A DNA stretch of 64,000 nucleotides, taken from Lachnospiraceae bacterium (GTDB taxonomy: Bacteria; Bacillota_A; Clostridia; Lachnospirales; Lachnospiraceae). Below are positions 44,079 to 53,329 of the stretch, in pieces. The position numbers and the translations under genes were made by a program. Numbering within the stretch: the stretch's first letter is position 1; every line of letters begins with the position of its first letter. The stretch lies in contig JAIKXV010000133.1 of NCBI GenBank assembly GCA_024683935.1, forward strand, positions 1 through 64,000. Direction: 5' to 3'. Below the pieces are notes generated by a model. The model did not search any database. It was not told the DNA's origin and was given only the letters and a program-made list of their open reading frames with translations.

Positions 44079-45808
44079 CCGGCGTATTACAGACAGATAT
44101 GGGTTTAAGCAGCAGTTTATTTAAGAATAAAAGAATACTATTCATCTGCCGTGAGACTTATGGGAAACCTTTATGGTTTCTTGCACGTGATCTTATGCAG
44201 GAGAATGAGGTGGCGGCCTTTTATATAATGTCCACAGAGAGCCGCTTTAATAAATGCTTTTATAATGAGCATACCATCTTCGAGTTTAAGGAGCACCTTC
44301 CGGGATGCAGGCTTTATGACGTAAGTGATATCTGCGACGAATTCGTTGAGGGGATGGAAAGATTCCGCAGGGAAGCAGGACTTTCTCCTGATGGATACAG
44401 AAAGCATACCCTTTTCGGTAAGGGAAGGGGATTAAAGGACAGACCCAGGGTAAAGGGGGTCAGACCTCCCTATGACCAGGATTTTCTGGATATGATAGAC
44501 AGGGAGTACAGCCACTTCAAGTCTCCCGGCATGCAGCTGATGAGCTCCCAGGAGAATACCAGGCACTATCACTTCAGGGATTACTGGGGCATCACCAGCG
44601 ATGAGGAGAATTACTACTGGCTGGAACTCAATTATAAAAAGGTTTTCCGGGTGCTTGATGACTTTAAGCCGGATGTGATCCTGGATATGGACAATGCGGA
44701 ACTGCAGCGTACCGTGCTCTGTGAAGTGGCCTGGGAGAGAAAGATACCGTATATGACGATAGAATACGGGAAATACGGCTACTGGAAGTATCCTTCTTTT
44801 CAGAATGCCTTTGATATAGATCCCTATTTCCGCCGGATTTATGAGGAGAAGCTGCAGCTGTCCGATGATGAAATGGCGGAGTCTGTTGCTTATGTAAAGG
44901 ATTTCAGGGAAAAGAATGATATCATGAATCCGGAGTTTGCCGGATCGGTCACGGTTCAGTACGAGCGGGACAGCCTTATCTGGATTCTGAGGGTAATGCG
45001 CGGAAAGTGGAATTATTTCTATGATCAGGATGTGAGGGCCGGAAATAAGGCCGTGAAAAAGAGAAGCAACATGCTTTACGCCAGAACCTGGCCTTATCTG
45101 AAGCACTACTACGATGCGATGATGAGAAAGCGCCGCTTCCTGATACCGAATGATCTCTTTGAGGAACCGGTGGAAGGGGAGACCTATGTATATATGCCCC
45201 TGCACCTTATCCCGGAATCTTCGGTATTCGTGAAGGCGTCCTACTATGTGGACGAACTGAACCTTATCGAGCAGGTGAGCAAAGCGCTGCCCCCGGGCTG
45301 GAAGCTCTATGTAAAGGAGCATCAGGCAATGCTGGGAGAGCGCGATCCGGAATTCTACAGAAAGGCCGGGGAGATCGCCAATGTAAGGGTTGTACAGGTC
45401 AATCATTACAGGGATCCCAAACCATGGATAGTGAAAGCCAGGGGAGTGGTGACCATTACGGGCACCGCAGCGTATGAAGCCGCCCTTCTCGGTAAAAGAT
45501 CCATAGTGTTCGGAACTACGCCTTACTCAATGATAGAAGGCATCCAGGTGATCCATTCCTTTGAAGAGCTGGAAAGCGCCATAAGGAATCTGGGGCCTGT
45601 GGACAGTCTGCATTCGGCGGCTGCGTATCTTGAAGCGGTCAAGGAGGCCGGAACTGAAGTCCGGATCTTTGAGCTTATGGACGGGGCTGAGGAGATATTT
45701 GCCGGAAAAGCAAAGGAGACCGAGGAATTTGACGCCATGCTGCTGGAGCTTCTGAAATTCTATGAGAAGGGTTACGCGAGATGGCTTAACGGAGAAGTAA
45801 GAAATTAA
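44075..45808 (+). CDS. Capsule-synthesis-like protein (possible GT-B transferase)
   Basis: A 577-residue soluble protein. The C-terminal third contains YMPLHLIPESSVFV, LYVKEHQAMLGERDPEFY and the GxTGTAAYEAALLGK-like word TITGTAAYEAALLGKRSIVFG, the hallmarks of capsule polysaccharide biosynthesis (KpsS/LipB-like) domains that transfer sugars such as Kdo or other residues. The N-terminal 350 residues are less recognisable. Its place directly before neuB and two genes before the CMP-sugar synthetase fusion raises the possibility that it handles a nonulosonate-containing glycan. ATG 44099 is an alternative start. Confidence in exact function is low. Confidence 0.65.
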   Translation: MTGVLQTDMGLSSSLFKNKRILFICRETYGKPLWFLARDLMQENEVAAFYIMSTESRFNKCFYNEHTIFEFKEHLPGCRLYDVSDICDEFVEGMERFRREAGLSPDGYRKHTLFGKGRGLKDRPRVKGVRPPYDQDFLDMIDREYSHFKSPGMQLMSSQENTRHYHFRDYWGITSDEENYYWLELNYKKVFRVLDDFKPDVILDMDNAELQRTVLCEVAWERKIPYMTIEYGKYGYWKYPSFQNAFDIDPYFRRIYEEKLQLSDDEMAESVAYVKDFREKNDIMNPEFAGSVTVQYERDSLIWILRVMRGKWNYFYDQDVRAGNKAVKKRSNMLYARTWPYLKHYYDAMMRKRRFLIPNDLFEEPVEGETYVYMPLHLIPESSVFVKASYYVDELNLIEQVSKALPPGWKLYVKEHQAMLGERDPEFYRKAGEIANVRVVQVNHYRDPKPWIVKARGVVTITGTAAYEAALLGKRSIVFGTTPYSMIEGIQVIHSFEELESAIRNLGPVDSLHSAAAYLEAVKEAGTEVRIFELMDGAEEIFAGKAKETEEFDAMLLELLKFYEKGYARWLNGEVRN

Positions 45809-45825
45809 CCGCAAAGGAGATGGAC

Positions 45826-46899
45826 ATGGGAATAAGTGTGATCAAAGAAAGACTTGAAAAGGATCAGTTCACTCTGATAGCTGAGATCGGGGTGAATTAC
45901 TATGATATTGCGGTCAAGATGGGCACTACACCGCTTGAAGCAGCGTGCCTTATGATAGACAAGGCTGCGCAGGCAGGGATACATGCGGTCAAATTCCAGA
46001 GCTATAAGGCCGGAACCCTGGCCAGCAAGGACTCTCCCGCATATTGGGACAGGACAGAGGAGCCTACGGGGAGCCAGTACGAGCTCTTTCAGAAATTCGA
46101 TGCCTTCGGGGCAGAGGAGTACAGAGCCTTATTCGAACACGCGGAAAAGTGCGGAATTGAGTTTCTTTCCACCGCCTTTGATACGGAATCGGCGGATTAT
46201 CTTAATGATATGATGAATGTCTATAAGATATCTTCCTCCGATCTTTCAAATATTCCCTTTATTGAATATCAGGCTAAAAAGGGTAAGCCCATACTTCTTT
46301 CGGTGGGAGCATCCAATGAGGATGAGATCCGCAGGGCTGTCAGTACCATTCAGAAATATAACAGCGAAAAGATAACGCTTCTTCACTGCGTACTGGAGTA
46401 TCCCACTCCGCTGGATCACGCCAATCTCCTGAAGATAGCGACCCTGAAAGAAAAATTCCCGGAGTGCTATATAGGCTATTCCGATCACACAAAGCCGACC
46501 GAAAACTTTGATGTGATAAAGACTGCCTTTAATCTCGGGGCCGTGCTTGTGGAAAAGCATTTTACCCTGGACAAGAAACTAAAGGGGAATGACCACTATC
46601 ACGCTATGGATCCCTTTGACGCGATGAAGATACTTTCCGGCATAAATGACATTATGAAGATAAGAGGAAAGGGAGAGCTTGTGAGTCTGGAAACCGAAAA
46701 AGCGGCAAGACAGAACGCCAGACGCTCCCTGGTGGCGGCAGTTGATATTCAGGAGGGTGAGGTCATCACAGAGGAAATGCTTACCTGGAAGAGGCCCGGG
46801 CTCGGTATTTCTCCTTCGGAGATAGATACGGTCATAGGAAAGAAGGCTGCAGCCCAGATCGCTCAGGATACGGTACTTAAGAGGGATATGCTGGCTTAA
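45826..46899 (+). CDS. neuB: N-acetylneuraminate/legionaminate synthase family (NeuB)
   Basis: An aldolase-type enzyme that condenses a six-carbon amino sugar with phosphoenolpyruvate to make a nine-carbon nonulosonic acid. It has LIAEIGVNYYDIAVKMG, AVKFQSYKAGTLAS, FLSTAFDTESADYL, ISSSDLSNIPFI, IGYSDHTKP and EKHFTLDKKLKGNDHYHAMDP, then a C-terminal antifreeze-like (SAF) domain (ARRSLVAAVDIQEGEVIT). I chose ATG 45826, which sits 6 bases after AAAGGAG; ATG 45820 would abut that site. Whether the product is Neu5Ac, legionaminate or pseudaminate cannot be told from sequence alone. Confidence 0.9.
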   Translation: MGISVIKERLEKDQFTLIAEIGVNYYDIAVKMGTTPLEAACLMIDKAAQAGIHAVKFQSYKAGTLASKDSPAYWDRTEEPTGSQYELFQKFDAFGAEEYRALFEHAEKCGIEFLSTAFDTESADYLNDMMNVYKISSSDLSNIPFIEYQAKKGKPILLSVGASNEDEIRRAVSTIQKYNSEKITLLHCVLEYPTPLDHANLLKIATLKEKFPECYIGYSDHTKPTENFDVIKTAFNLGAVLVEKHFTLDKKLKGNDHYHAMDPFDAMKILSGINDIMKIRGKGELVSLETEKAARQNARRSLVAAVDIQEGEVITEEMLTWKRPGLGISPSEIDTVIGKKAAAQIAQDTVLKRDMLA

Positions 46900-46913
46900 A
46901 AGCCAATGAAATA

Positions 46914-48359
46914 ATGGAAACAAACAAGGCAGATAAAAACAAAACTGGAACAAAGGACGGAGAGATAGCTCTCCGTTCCGGTTTCTGGTATATAATATCA
47001 AATGTTCTTATTCGTGCCGTCGGAATAATCACGGCGCCGATCTACACCCGGCTTCTTACCACGGCGGAAACCGGGTATGCCAATAACTTCAATAATTACG
47101 TCAGCATTTTTTCCGTGGTCTGCGGTCTCTGCCTGATTTACAGTGTGGGCAGGGCAAAGCTGGATTTCAAGGAGGATTTCGATGGGTACATGTCCTCCAT
47201 TCAGTGTCTTTCCAGTGGTTTTTCCCTGATAATACTCATATTGGTGATGATATTTTTCCCGGCGGAGGGGCTGCTCTTAAAGTTCCCCCGCATGGTTATC
47301 TTTATTCTCTTTGCATATCTGACTCTTTATCCGTCAATAGACTACATGCAGTATAAATACCGCTTTGAGTATAAGTATAAAGAAAATATTGCCATTTCCG
47401 TAATGATAACTATTGTTACTGTGCTTATTACTCTGCTGTTTCTGCTATTCCTTCCCGGAGAAAAGGGCTTTTTAAAGATACTCGGAACGGTTATCCCCGG
47501 CGGGGTTGTGGCACTTTGGTGTTATGTAAACCTATTCAAAAAGGGAAAGGTACTTTATAACAGAGAATACTGGAGCTACGCCCTGAAGATCGGACTGCCG
47601 ATGATACCTCACGGACTGGCGCTTATCCTGCTGTCCAGGATCGATGTATCCATGATCTCGAATTACTACGGATTTTCAGAGGTGGGGCTTTATACTTCGG
47701 GCTACACGATAGGCACACTGCTGATGTTTGTCACCAATGCGGTGGGACAGGCCTGGCTTCCGTATTTTAATGAACATTTATATGCTTCTGACTTTGACGG
47801 TATCAGGAAGACAAACAGGATCCTGATGCTGTATGGCTGTGTTCTTACTCTGCTCTTTATTGCCGCAGCGCCCCTTGCTGTAAAGATCCTGTTTGCCAAA
47901 AGCTACTGGGAGAGCATGTGGGTGGTTCCGCCGGTGGCTCTCGGATCGCTGTGTCAGTACTTCTATACCAATTACGTGAATGCGGAGCTCTTTAATAAAA
48001 AGTCCTTCCTCGTCGCATTTAATTCCTGTGTCGCAGCAGCGGTTAATATAGGTCTCAATGCCTTCTTTATTCCGAGATACGGATATATTGCGGCTGCCTA
48101 TACCACCCTCGCCGGATATTTTATTTTGATGATACTGCACTATATTGCGGTGAGGTTCATATTGAAGATGAAGCTGTATCATGATCTTCAATACTTTATT
48201 ATGCTGATAATTACCTGTGCCTTAGGGATATTAACAGCTTTTCTCTATCCTCACCCGGTTATCAGATATATTCTGATAGCGGTTGTTATGGCAGTTTTGG
48301 CAATAGTGAGAAGAAGTGATATAATCATCGTTGTTAATAGGATGAGGAATAAAAGATAA
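46914..48359 (+). CDS. wzx: Polysaccharide flippase (Wzx)
   Basis: A 481-residue protein with about 13-14 membrane segments of the polysaccharide transporter family. The N-terminus GFWYIISNVLIRAVGIITAPIYTRLLTTAETGYAN is typical, followed by LPMIPHGLALILLSRIDVSMIS in the middle and PRYGYIAAAYTTLAGYF toward the end. It would translocate the lipid-linked unit of part B. A TTATGTAAAC word at 47522 is read as Tyr-Val-Asn in a cytosolic-type loop between helices. Its stop directly abuts the next ATG. Confidence 0.9.
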   Translation: METNKADKNKTGTKDGEIALRSGFWYIISNVLIRAVGIITAPIYTRLLTTAETGYANNFNNYVSIFSVVCGLCLIYSVGRAKLDFKEDFDGYMSSIQCLSSGFSLIILILVMIFFPAEGLLLKFPRMVIFILFAYLTLYPSIDYMQYKYRFEYKYKENIAISVMITIVTVLITLLFLLFLPGEKGFLKILGTVIPGGVVALWCYVNLFKKGKVLYNREYWSYALKIGLPMIPHGLALILLSRIDVSMISNYYGFSEVGLYTSGYTIGTLLMFVTNAVGQAWLPYFNEHLYASDFDGIRKTNRILMLYGCVLTLLFIAAAPLAVKILFAKSYWESMWVVPPVALGSLCQYFYTNYVNAELFNKKSFLVAFNSCVAAAVNIGLNAFFIPRYGYIAAAYTTLAGYFILMILHYIAVRFILKMKLYHDLQYFIMLIITCALGILTAFLYPHPVIRYILIAVVMAVLAIVRRSDIIIVVNRMRNKR

Positions 48360-50000
48360 ATGAAGATTCTTGTAATAATCCCCGCCAGGGGTGGTTCAAA
48401 AAGAATACCGAGAAAGAACGTGCGTCTTATGAACGGACGTCCTCTTATCATGTATTCTGTGGCGAATGCCCTTTCTTTGAAGAAGGACATGGATGTGGAT
48501 CTGGCAGTTTCCACCGATGATGAGGAACTTTCCGGTATTGCCGCTGATCACGGAGCCGAGATAGTGATGAGGGGGGAAGCCCTTTCAGGGGACAGCGTGA
48601 CCCTGGATCCGGTGATATATGATGCCCTCGTCAAAATGGAAGAGAGGCATGAAAAGCATTATGACACTGTGATCACGATGCAGGCCACATCACCGACCCT
48701 GAGCCGGGAGACCTTAATGAAAGCTATAGAATACTTTGAAGAAGGCGGGTTTGATACAGTTATCAGTGTCGTGAACAGGCCGCATCTCTCCTGGACAAAG
48801 AAGGATGGCAGGATAGTGAAGAACTATGAGGAACGCCTTAATTCCCAGTTCCTGCCGCCGAATTACCTTGAAACCGGAGCCTTTCTGATCACAAAAAGGG
48901 AGTGCGTGAACGAAAAGGGACGTATAGGTGAGAATGTTTCGGTATTTGAGACCGATCCCGAGGAAGCAGTGGATATAGATACCTATGCGGACTGGATAGA
49001 AGCGGAGGCAATACTCAAAAGAAAGCGTGTGTTATTCAGAGCCGTGGGCCAGAGGAAACTCGGAATGGGACATATTTACAGATGTCTTTCCCTGGCATAT
49101 AAGCTTATAGGCCACGAAGTGCTCTTTGTCACTGATTCGGAAAGTGAAATGGGTATAGAGAAGCTGAAAAGCGCCTTCTTCCCTTATGAGGTAATAAAAG
49201 ATAACGATAGTTATGAGAAGGTTCTGGAGGAGTGGAAGCCGGATATAGTGGTAAATGACATTCTGGACACGGATGAAGAAACCGTGAGACTGGAACGCCG
49301 CTACGCCAAAAGGATAGTTAATTTTGAGGATGTAGGCCCCGGAGCCTATCTTGCCGATGCGGTCATAAATGCCCTATATGAAAACCATCCGGATAAACCC
49401 GGAAATGTTTATGAGGGATCGGATTATTTCTTTATCAGGGATGAATTTCTTGAGGAGAATCCGAAGGAGTTTTCCGCGGAATGCAGGAATGTGATGATTA
49501 TGTTCGGAGGAGCGGATCCTTCGGATCTGACCGGAAGACTCTATAAGATATGCGGAGAGCTTCATGACATAACTCCGGAAACGCAGTTCCACTTTATCAC
49601 GGGCTTTGCCTATGAGAAAAAGGAGCTGATGAAGGATATTCCGGAAAAGAATATTTTTGTCCATAATGATGTGAAGAGGGTTTCGCTTTATATGAAAAAA
49701 GCGGATCTTGCCGTGACAAGCCAGGGGCGGACCATATATGAGCTTGCCAGCATGGGAGTTCCGGCCATCGTATTAGCCCAGAATGAAAGAGAAGCCCAGC
49801 ATGTGTTCGCGGGGATACAGAACGGCTTTATAAATCTGGGTCTTGGAAGCCGTACCGATGACAAAACGGTTATACAGACCATGCGCTGGCTTATCGAGAC
49901 TCCCAATGTCAGGAAGGAAATGAGGAATATCGAGCTTACAAATGAATTCCGTATGGGCCAGAAGCGGGTTATCGACATTATTCTGAAGGAACGCGCATGA
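48360..50000 (+). CDS. NeuA-PseG fusion: CMP-nonulosonate synthetase with UDP-sugar hydrolase domain
   Basis: A 546-residue fusion. Residues 1-225 are a CMP-sugar cytidylyltransferase (IIPARGGSKRIPRKNVRLMNGRPLI in two parts, MQATSPTLS, DIDTYADWIEAE), activating the nonulosonic acid made by NeuB. Residues about 230-546 resemble PseG, the GT-B-like hydrolase that removes UDP from a 2,4-diacetamido sugar: KLGMGHIYRCLSLAYKLI, IMFGGADPSDLTGRL, and TSQGRTIYELASMGVPAIVLAQNEREAQH. The combination points to a pseudaminic- or legionaminic-type acid and not plain sialic acid. It starts with no gap after the flippase gene. Confidence 0.88.
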   Translation: MKILVIIPARGGSKRIPRKNVRLMNGRPLIMYSVANALSLKKDMDVDLAVSTDDEELSGIAADHGAEIVMRGEALSGDSVTLDPVIYDALVKMEERHEKHYDTVITMQATSPTLSRETLMKAIEYFEEGGFDTVISVVNRPHLSWTKKDGRIVKNYEERLNSQFLPPNYLETGAFLITKRECVNEKGRIGENVSVFETDPEEAVDIDTYADWIEAEAILKRKRVLFRAVGQRKLGMGHIYRCLSLAYKLIGHEVLFVTDSESEMGIEKLKSAFFPYEVIKDNDSYEKVLEEWKPDIVVNDILDTDEETVRLERRYAKRIVNFEDVGPGAYLADAVINALYENHPDKPGNVYEGSDYFFIRDEFLEENPKEFSAECRNVMIMFGGADPSDLTGRLYKICGELHDITPETQFHFITGFAYEKKELMKDIPEKNIFVHNDVKRVSLYMKKADLAVTSQGRTIYELASMGVPAIVLAQNEREAQHVFAGIQNGFINLGLGSRTDDKTVIQTMRWLIETPNVRKEMRNIELTNEFRMGQKRVIDIILKERA

Positions 50001-51220
50001 GTCCCAGGGTGCTCTTTATTAATACGGTTGCGGGAAAAGGAAGCGTGGGCCGTCTGGTGACGGGTCTCTCATCCTGCCTGAAGGAAAGAGGAGCTGAAAC
50101 CCTCATTGCATACGGGAGATGGGATGCACCGGAAGGTCATGACTCCTATCGTATAGGCAGTGATCTTTCGGTTTATCTTCACGGAGCTTTAAGCCGTATT
50201 ACCGATCGTCACGGGCTGTATTCTGCGCCTGCCACAAAGGCTCTGATAAGAAAAACAGAAGAATATGACCCGGATATCATACACCTCCATAATGTTCATG
50301 GATATTATGTAAACTACGAGATCCTGTTTGATTTTCTGAAAAACAGATACTCGGGAAGAAAGGGACGCAGGATAATCTGGACACTGCATGACTGCTGGAG
50401 TTTTACCGGTCATTGTGTACATTTCGAATATGCGGGCTGTGACAGATGGAAGAGTGATTGTCATGACTGTCCCGAAAAAGGCCAGTACCCGAAATCGGTT
50501 CTTTTTGATGCTTCGCGGGAAAACTACAGAGATAAGAAAAAGAGCTTTACCGGAGTCAGGGATCTCACTCTGGTCACTCCATCTGAATGGCTGAAGTCAA
50601 AGGTCAGGGAATCTTATTTAAAGGAATACCCGGTTAAATGTGTACCTACGGGGATCGATCTTAGCAGATTCAGAAAGCGTCCGTCCTCTATACGGGAAAA
50701 GTATGGTGTCGGAGACAGGCCCCTGCTTCTCGGAGTGGCAAATCCCTGGAGAGAGCGAAAGGGCTTTGATGATTTCCTGAAACTCTCAAAGACTGTGGGA
50801 AACGAAATGCGGATCGCGATGATCGGGCTTTCGCCGGAACAGGCCAGAACGGCTTCGAGTTATGTAAACATAATTCCGATAATAAAGACTGATTCTATAG
50901 AGGAAATGGCGGAATGGTATTCAGAGTCTGATATTTATGTAAACCTAACATATGAGGACACATTTCCTACAACCAATCTTGAGGCTCTGTCCTGCGGTAC
51001 CCCGGTGATCACTTATAGAGCAGGAGGAAGCCCCGAATCTCTCACTTCATCTACGGGGATCATTAAGGAGATAGGAGATATAACTGGAGTTATGGATTCT
51101 GTCAGAAAAATCCTTCAATGGGACAGAAGTGAGACAGAAAAGGCTTGCTTTGATCAGGCTGCAAAGTATGGAGCAGAGCTTAGGTTTAATCAGTATATTA
51201 ATGACGTGTATCAGATCTGA
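49997..51220 (+). CDS. Family 4 glycosyltransferase
   Basis: A 407-residue GT-B transferase (WcaC/WcfI-like). It has VLFINTVAGKGSVGRLV, IHLHNVHGYYVNYEILF, WTLHDCWSFTGHCVHFEYAGC with a cysteine-rich segment DRWKSDCHDCP, VPTGIDLSRF and the donor site YEDTFPTTNLEALSCGTPVITY. Three TTATGTAAAC words occur at 50305, 50860 and 50935, each read as Tyr-Val-Asn; the one at 50935 lies in the otherwise conserved DIYVNLTYEDTFP segment. It overlaps the fusion gene by 4 bases. Confidence 0.9.
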   Translation: MSPRVLFINTVAGKGSVGRLVTGLSSCLKERGAETLIAYGRWDAPEGHDSYRIGSDLSVYLHGALSRITDRHGLYSAPATKALIRKTEEYDPDIIHLHNVHGYYVNYEILFDFLKNRYSGRKGRRIIWTLHDCWSFTGHCVHFEYAGCDRWKSDCHDCPEKGQYPKSVLFDASRENYRDKKKSFTGVRDLTLVTPSEWLKSKVRESYLKEYPVKCVPTGIDLSRFRKRPSSIREKYGVGDRPLLLGVANPWRERKGFDDFLKLSKTVGNEMRIAMIGLSPEQARTASSYVNIIPIIKTDSIEEMAEWYSESDIYVNLTYEDTFPTTNLEALSCGTPVITYRAGGSPESLTSSTGIIKEIGDITGVMDSVRKILQWDRSETEKACFDQAAKYGAELRFNQYINDVYQI

Positions 51221-51240
51221 GGATTTTTAATTTACCGGAT

Positions 51241-52575
51241 ATGAAAAGTATTTGCAGGAAATTCAGCAACAGCATAACCTTCTTTATTAAGAGCCTTTTA
51301 TATCTGGGCTGCTTTTTTATACTGTTTGCCTTAATGGGTATAGAGAATAGACAGGTCAGGGTGCTTTCGAGAACATCCGTTATTATGACTGTGATGTTTT
51401 TCATGGCGCTTCTCTTTTTTACCGGTATATACGGAGGACTGGATGCCGGCCGCAGACACAGGAAGCATATCGTTCAGGGAATGGAGCTGTCCCTTCTTTT
51501 TTCTTCCATATTTACCTATGCGGTTTTTCTGATTATGAATGTTAACGAGGCAAACGGACTCAGGTTCCGCCTGCAGTCCTTTGGCTTTTTTGTGCTTGCG
51601 GTAATTATAAATGCCGTATACGTCTGGTTAATGACGGTGCTGGCATCGGCATTTCATAATTGGGTGGAGCCGCCGGTGAAAGCCCTTGTGGTCACCGGAA
51701 GTCCTGCCGGAGGAGAAAGGGTGAAGAGCATGGTCGAGAGTTTCAGACACCGCTTTTCATCTGCTGAAACAGAAAAGTATGACAGCCCGGATGTCCGGGA
51801 AAAGATCAGAAACTCAGGCCTGGTGTTTTTTTACGATATCCCCCAGGGAGACAGGGCGGAGCTTGTGAACTACTGCTATAAGCATAATATACCCATGTCC
51901 CTTAATCCGGATATCTCCGATATTGTGGAAATGACTGCAGAGGAGAGGATGATGGGCGATATGCCCTTCCTTTTCCACTATGCCGGGAAAATGACCTTTG
52001 AACAAAGGGTTATTAAAAGACTTGCGGACATCTGTATTTCTGCACTGCTGCTGCTTCTGACCTCGCCCCTGTTTCTGATAGCGGCGATAATGATAAAGGC
52101 AGGAGACGGAGGTTCTGTTTTTTTCAGACAGAAAAGAGCTACGATAAGAGGAAGGGTTTTTGAGATCATAAAGTTCAGGACCATGAAGGAGGATTCCGGA
52201 AATGTCTCCGTCAGCAAGGAAGACGACAGGATCACGCCGGTGGGTAAGATCTTAAGGAAATACAGAATAGATGAGCTGCCTCAGCTGATAAACATCATAA
52301 AGGGGGAGATGTCCCTTGTGGGACCGAGACCCGAAATGCTTGAAAATGTCAGCGAGTACGAGAGTGAGATGCCGGAATTCAGATACCGTCTAAGGATGAA
52401 GGCGGGTCTCACCGGTCTTGCCCAGGTGATGGGGAGATACAATACTTCATCCAGGGACAAGCTGATCCTGGATCTGCTCTATATCGAGAGATTCAGCATT
52501 ATGCTTGATATCAAGCTGCTATTCCAGACCTTCCTGGTGATCTTTAATGCGGAGGATTCTACTGAGGGGTTCTGA
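51241..52575 (+). CDS. Polyprenyl glycosylphosphotransferase (initiating sugar transferase)
   Basis: A 444-residue enzyme with four N-terminal helices, a central soluble region and the catalytic sugar-transferase domain from about residue 255: IKRLADICISALLLLL, GGSVFFRQKRATIRGR, FEIIKFRTM, RKYRIDELPQLINIIKGEMSLVGPRPEM (in two words) and [19 protein letters not shown]. It is similar in architecture to the protein at 14626, so it probably initiates a different repeat unit. The ribosome site is weak (GAGGATTTT about 20 bases upstream). Confidence 0.9.
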   Translation: MKSICRKFSNSITFFIKSLLYLGCFFILFALMGIENRQVRVLSRTSVIMTVMFFMALLFFTGIYGGLDAGRRHRKHIVQGMELSLLFSSIFTYAVFLIMNVNEANGLRFRLQSFGFFVLAVIINAVYVWLMTVLASAFHNWVEPPVKALVVTGSPAGGERVKSMVESFRHRFSSAETEKYDSPDVREKIRNSGLVFFYDIPQGDRAELVNYCYKHNIPMSLNPDISDIVEMTAEERMMGDMPFLFHYAGKMTFEQRVIKRLADICISALLLLLTSPLFLIAAIMIKAGDGGSVFFRQKRATIRGRVFEIIKFRTMKEDSGNVSVSKEDDRITPVGKILRKYRIDELPQLINIIKGEMSLVGPRPEMLENVSEYESEMPEFRYRLRMKAGLTGLAQVMGRYNTSSRDKLILDLLYIERFSIMLDIKLLFQTFLVIFNAEDSTEGF

Positions 52576-52586
52576 GACTTTAAGTT

Positions 52587-53324
52587 ATGTTAACCACGAC
52601 TATTATCACCGTATGCTTTAATTCCGAAAAGACCATAGGGAGGACGATGGAATCTGTTTTAGGACAGACACTCATGCCCTCTGAATATATCATTATTGAC
52701 GGACTGAGCATTGACCGGACTTTGGAGATCGCAGGATCCTATACGGAGAGCTTCCGGAAGAAGGGTACGGAGCTCCGAATTTTTTCCGAAAAGGACAATG
52801 GCATTTATGATGCCATGAACAAGGGGATCGATAAGGCCCGGGGAGATATCATAGGTATCATCAACAGCGATGATTATTATGAGCCCGAGGCAGTGGAGGT
52901 CATGACGGACACCTTTGAAAAGGAAGGCTGCGATCTGGCCTTTGCGGACATCCGGATGCATATGACAAACGGAACCTCCTTTGTAAAGAAAGCCCGGGTC
53001 AGAAATTATACCACCAGCCGTGACTGGAACCATCCGACCCAGTTTGTTGCATCGTACGTTTATGAAAAGTTCCGCTTCAGATGCAGGGATATAAGCGATG
53101 ATATGGATCTCTATTTCAGGATAAAGAAGGCCGGGATGAAGATCGTCGCGGTGAACAGGGTACTTGCGGATTTCACGATGGGGGGAGTAAGCAACCGTAT
53201 CCCTGCCCGGGAGATAATACCCAGAATAAAGAGACGCTACAGGATCTACCGGGAAAACGGCTACAGCCGGCTTTATATCTTGGAATGCGTGGGCTTTGAG
53301 CTGATAAAATTTCTTTTGGCATAG
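52587..53324 (+). CDS. Family 2 glycosyltransferase
   Basis: A 245-residue GT-A transferase of the WcaE-like kind: TIITVCFNSEKTIGRTMESVLGQ, IIDGLSIDRTLEIA, EKDNGIYDAMNKGIDKARGDIIGIINSDDYYEPEA (read in parts) and HPTQFVASYVYEKF. The start codon ATG 52587 lies inside a TTATGTTAAC variant of the dispersed word (52585-52594), and no clear ribosome site precedes it. It likely adds the sugar that follows the initiating transferase directly upstream. Confidence 0.88.
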   Translation: MLTTTIITVCFNSEKTIGRTMESVLGQTLMPSEYIIIDGLSIDRTLEIAGSYTESFRKKGTELRIFSEKDNGIYDAMNKGIDKARGDIIGIINSDDYYEPEAVEVMTDTFEKEGCDLAFADIRMHMTNGTSFVKKARVRNYTTSRDWNHPTQFVASYVYEKFRFRCRDISDDMDLYFRIKKAGMKIVAVNRVLADFTMGGVSNRIPAREIIPRIKRRYRIYRENGYSRLYILECVGFELIKFLLA

Positions 53325-53329
53325 GCAGT

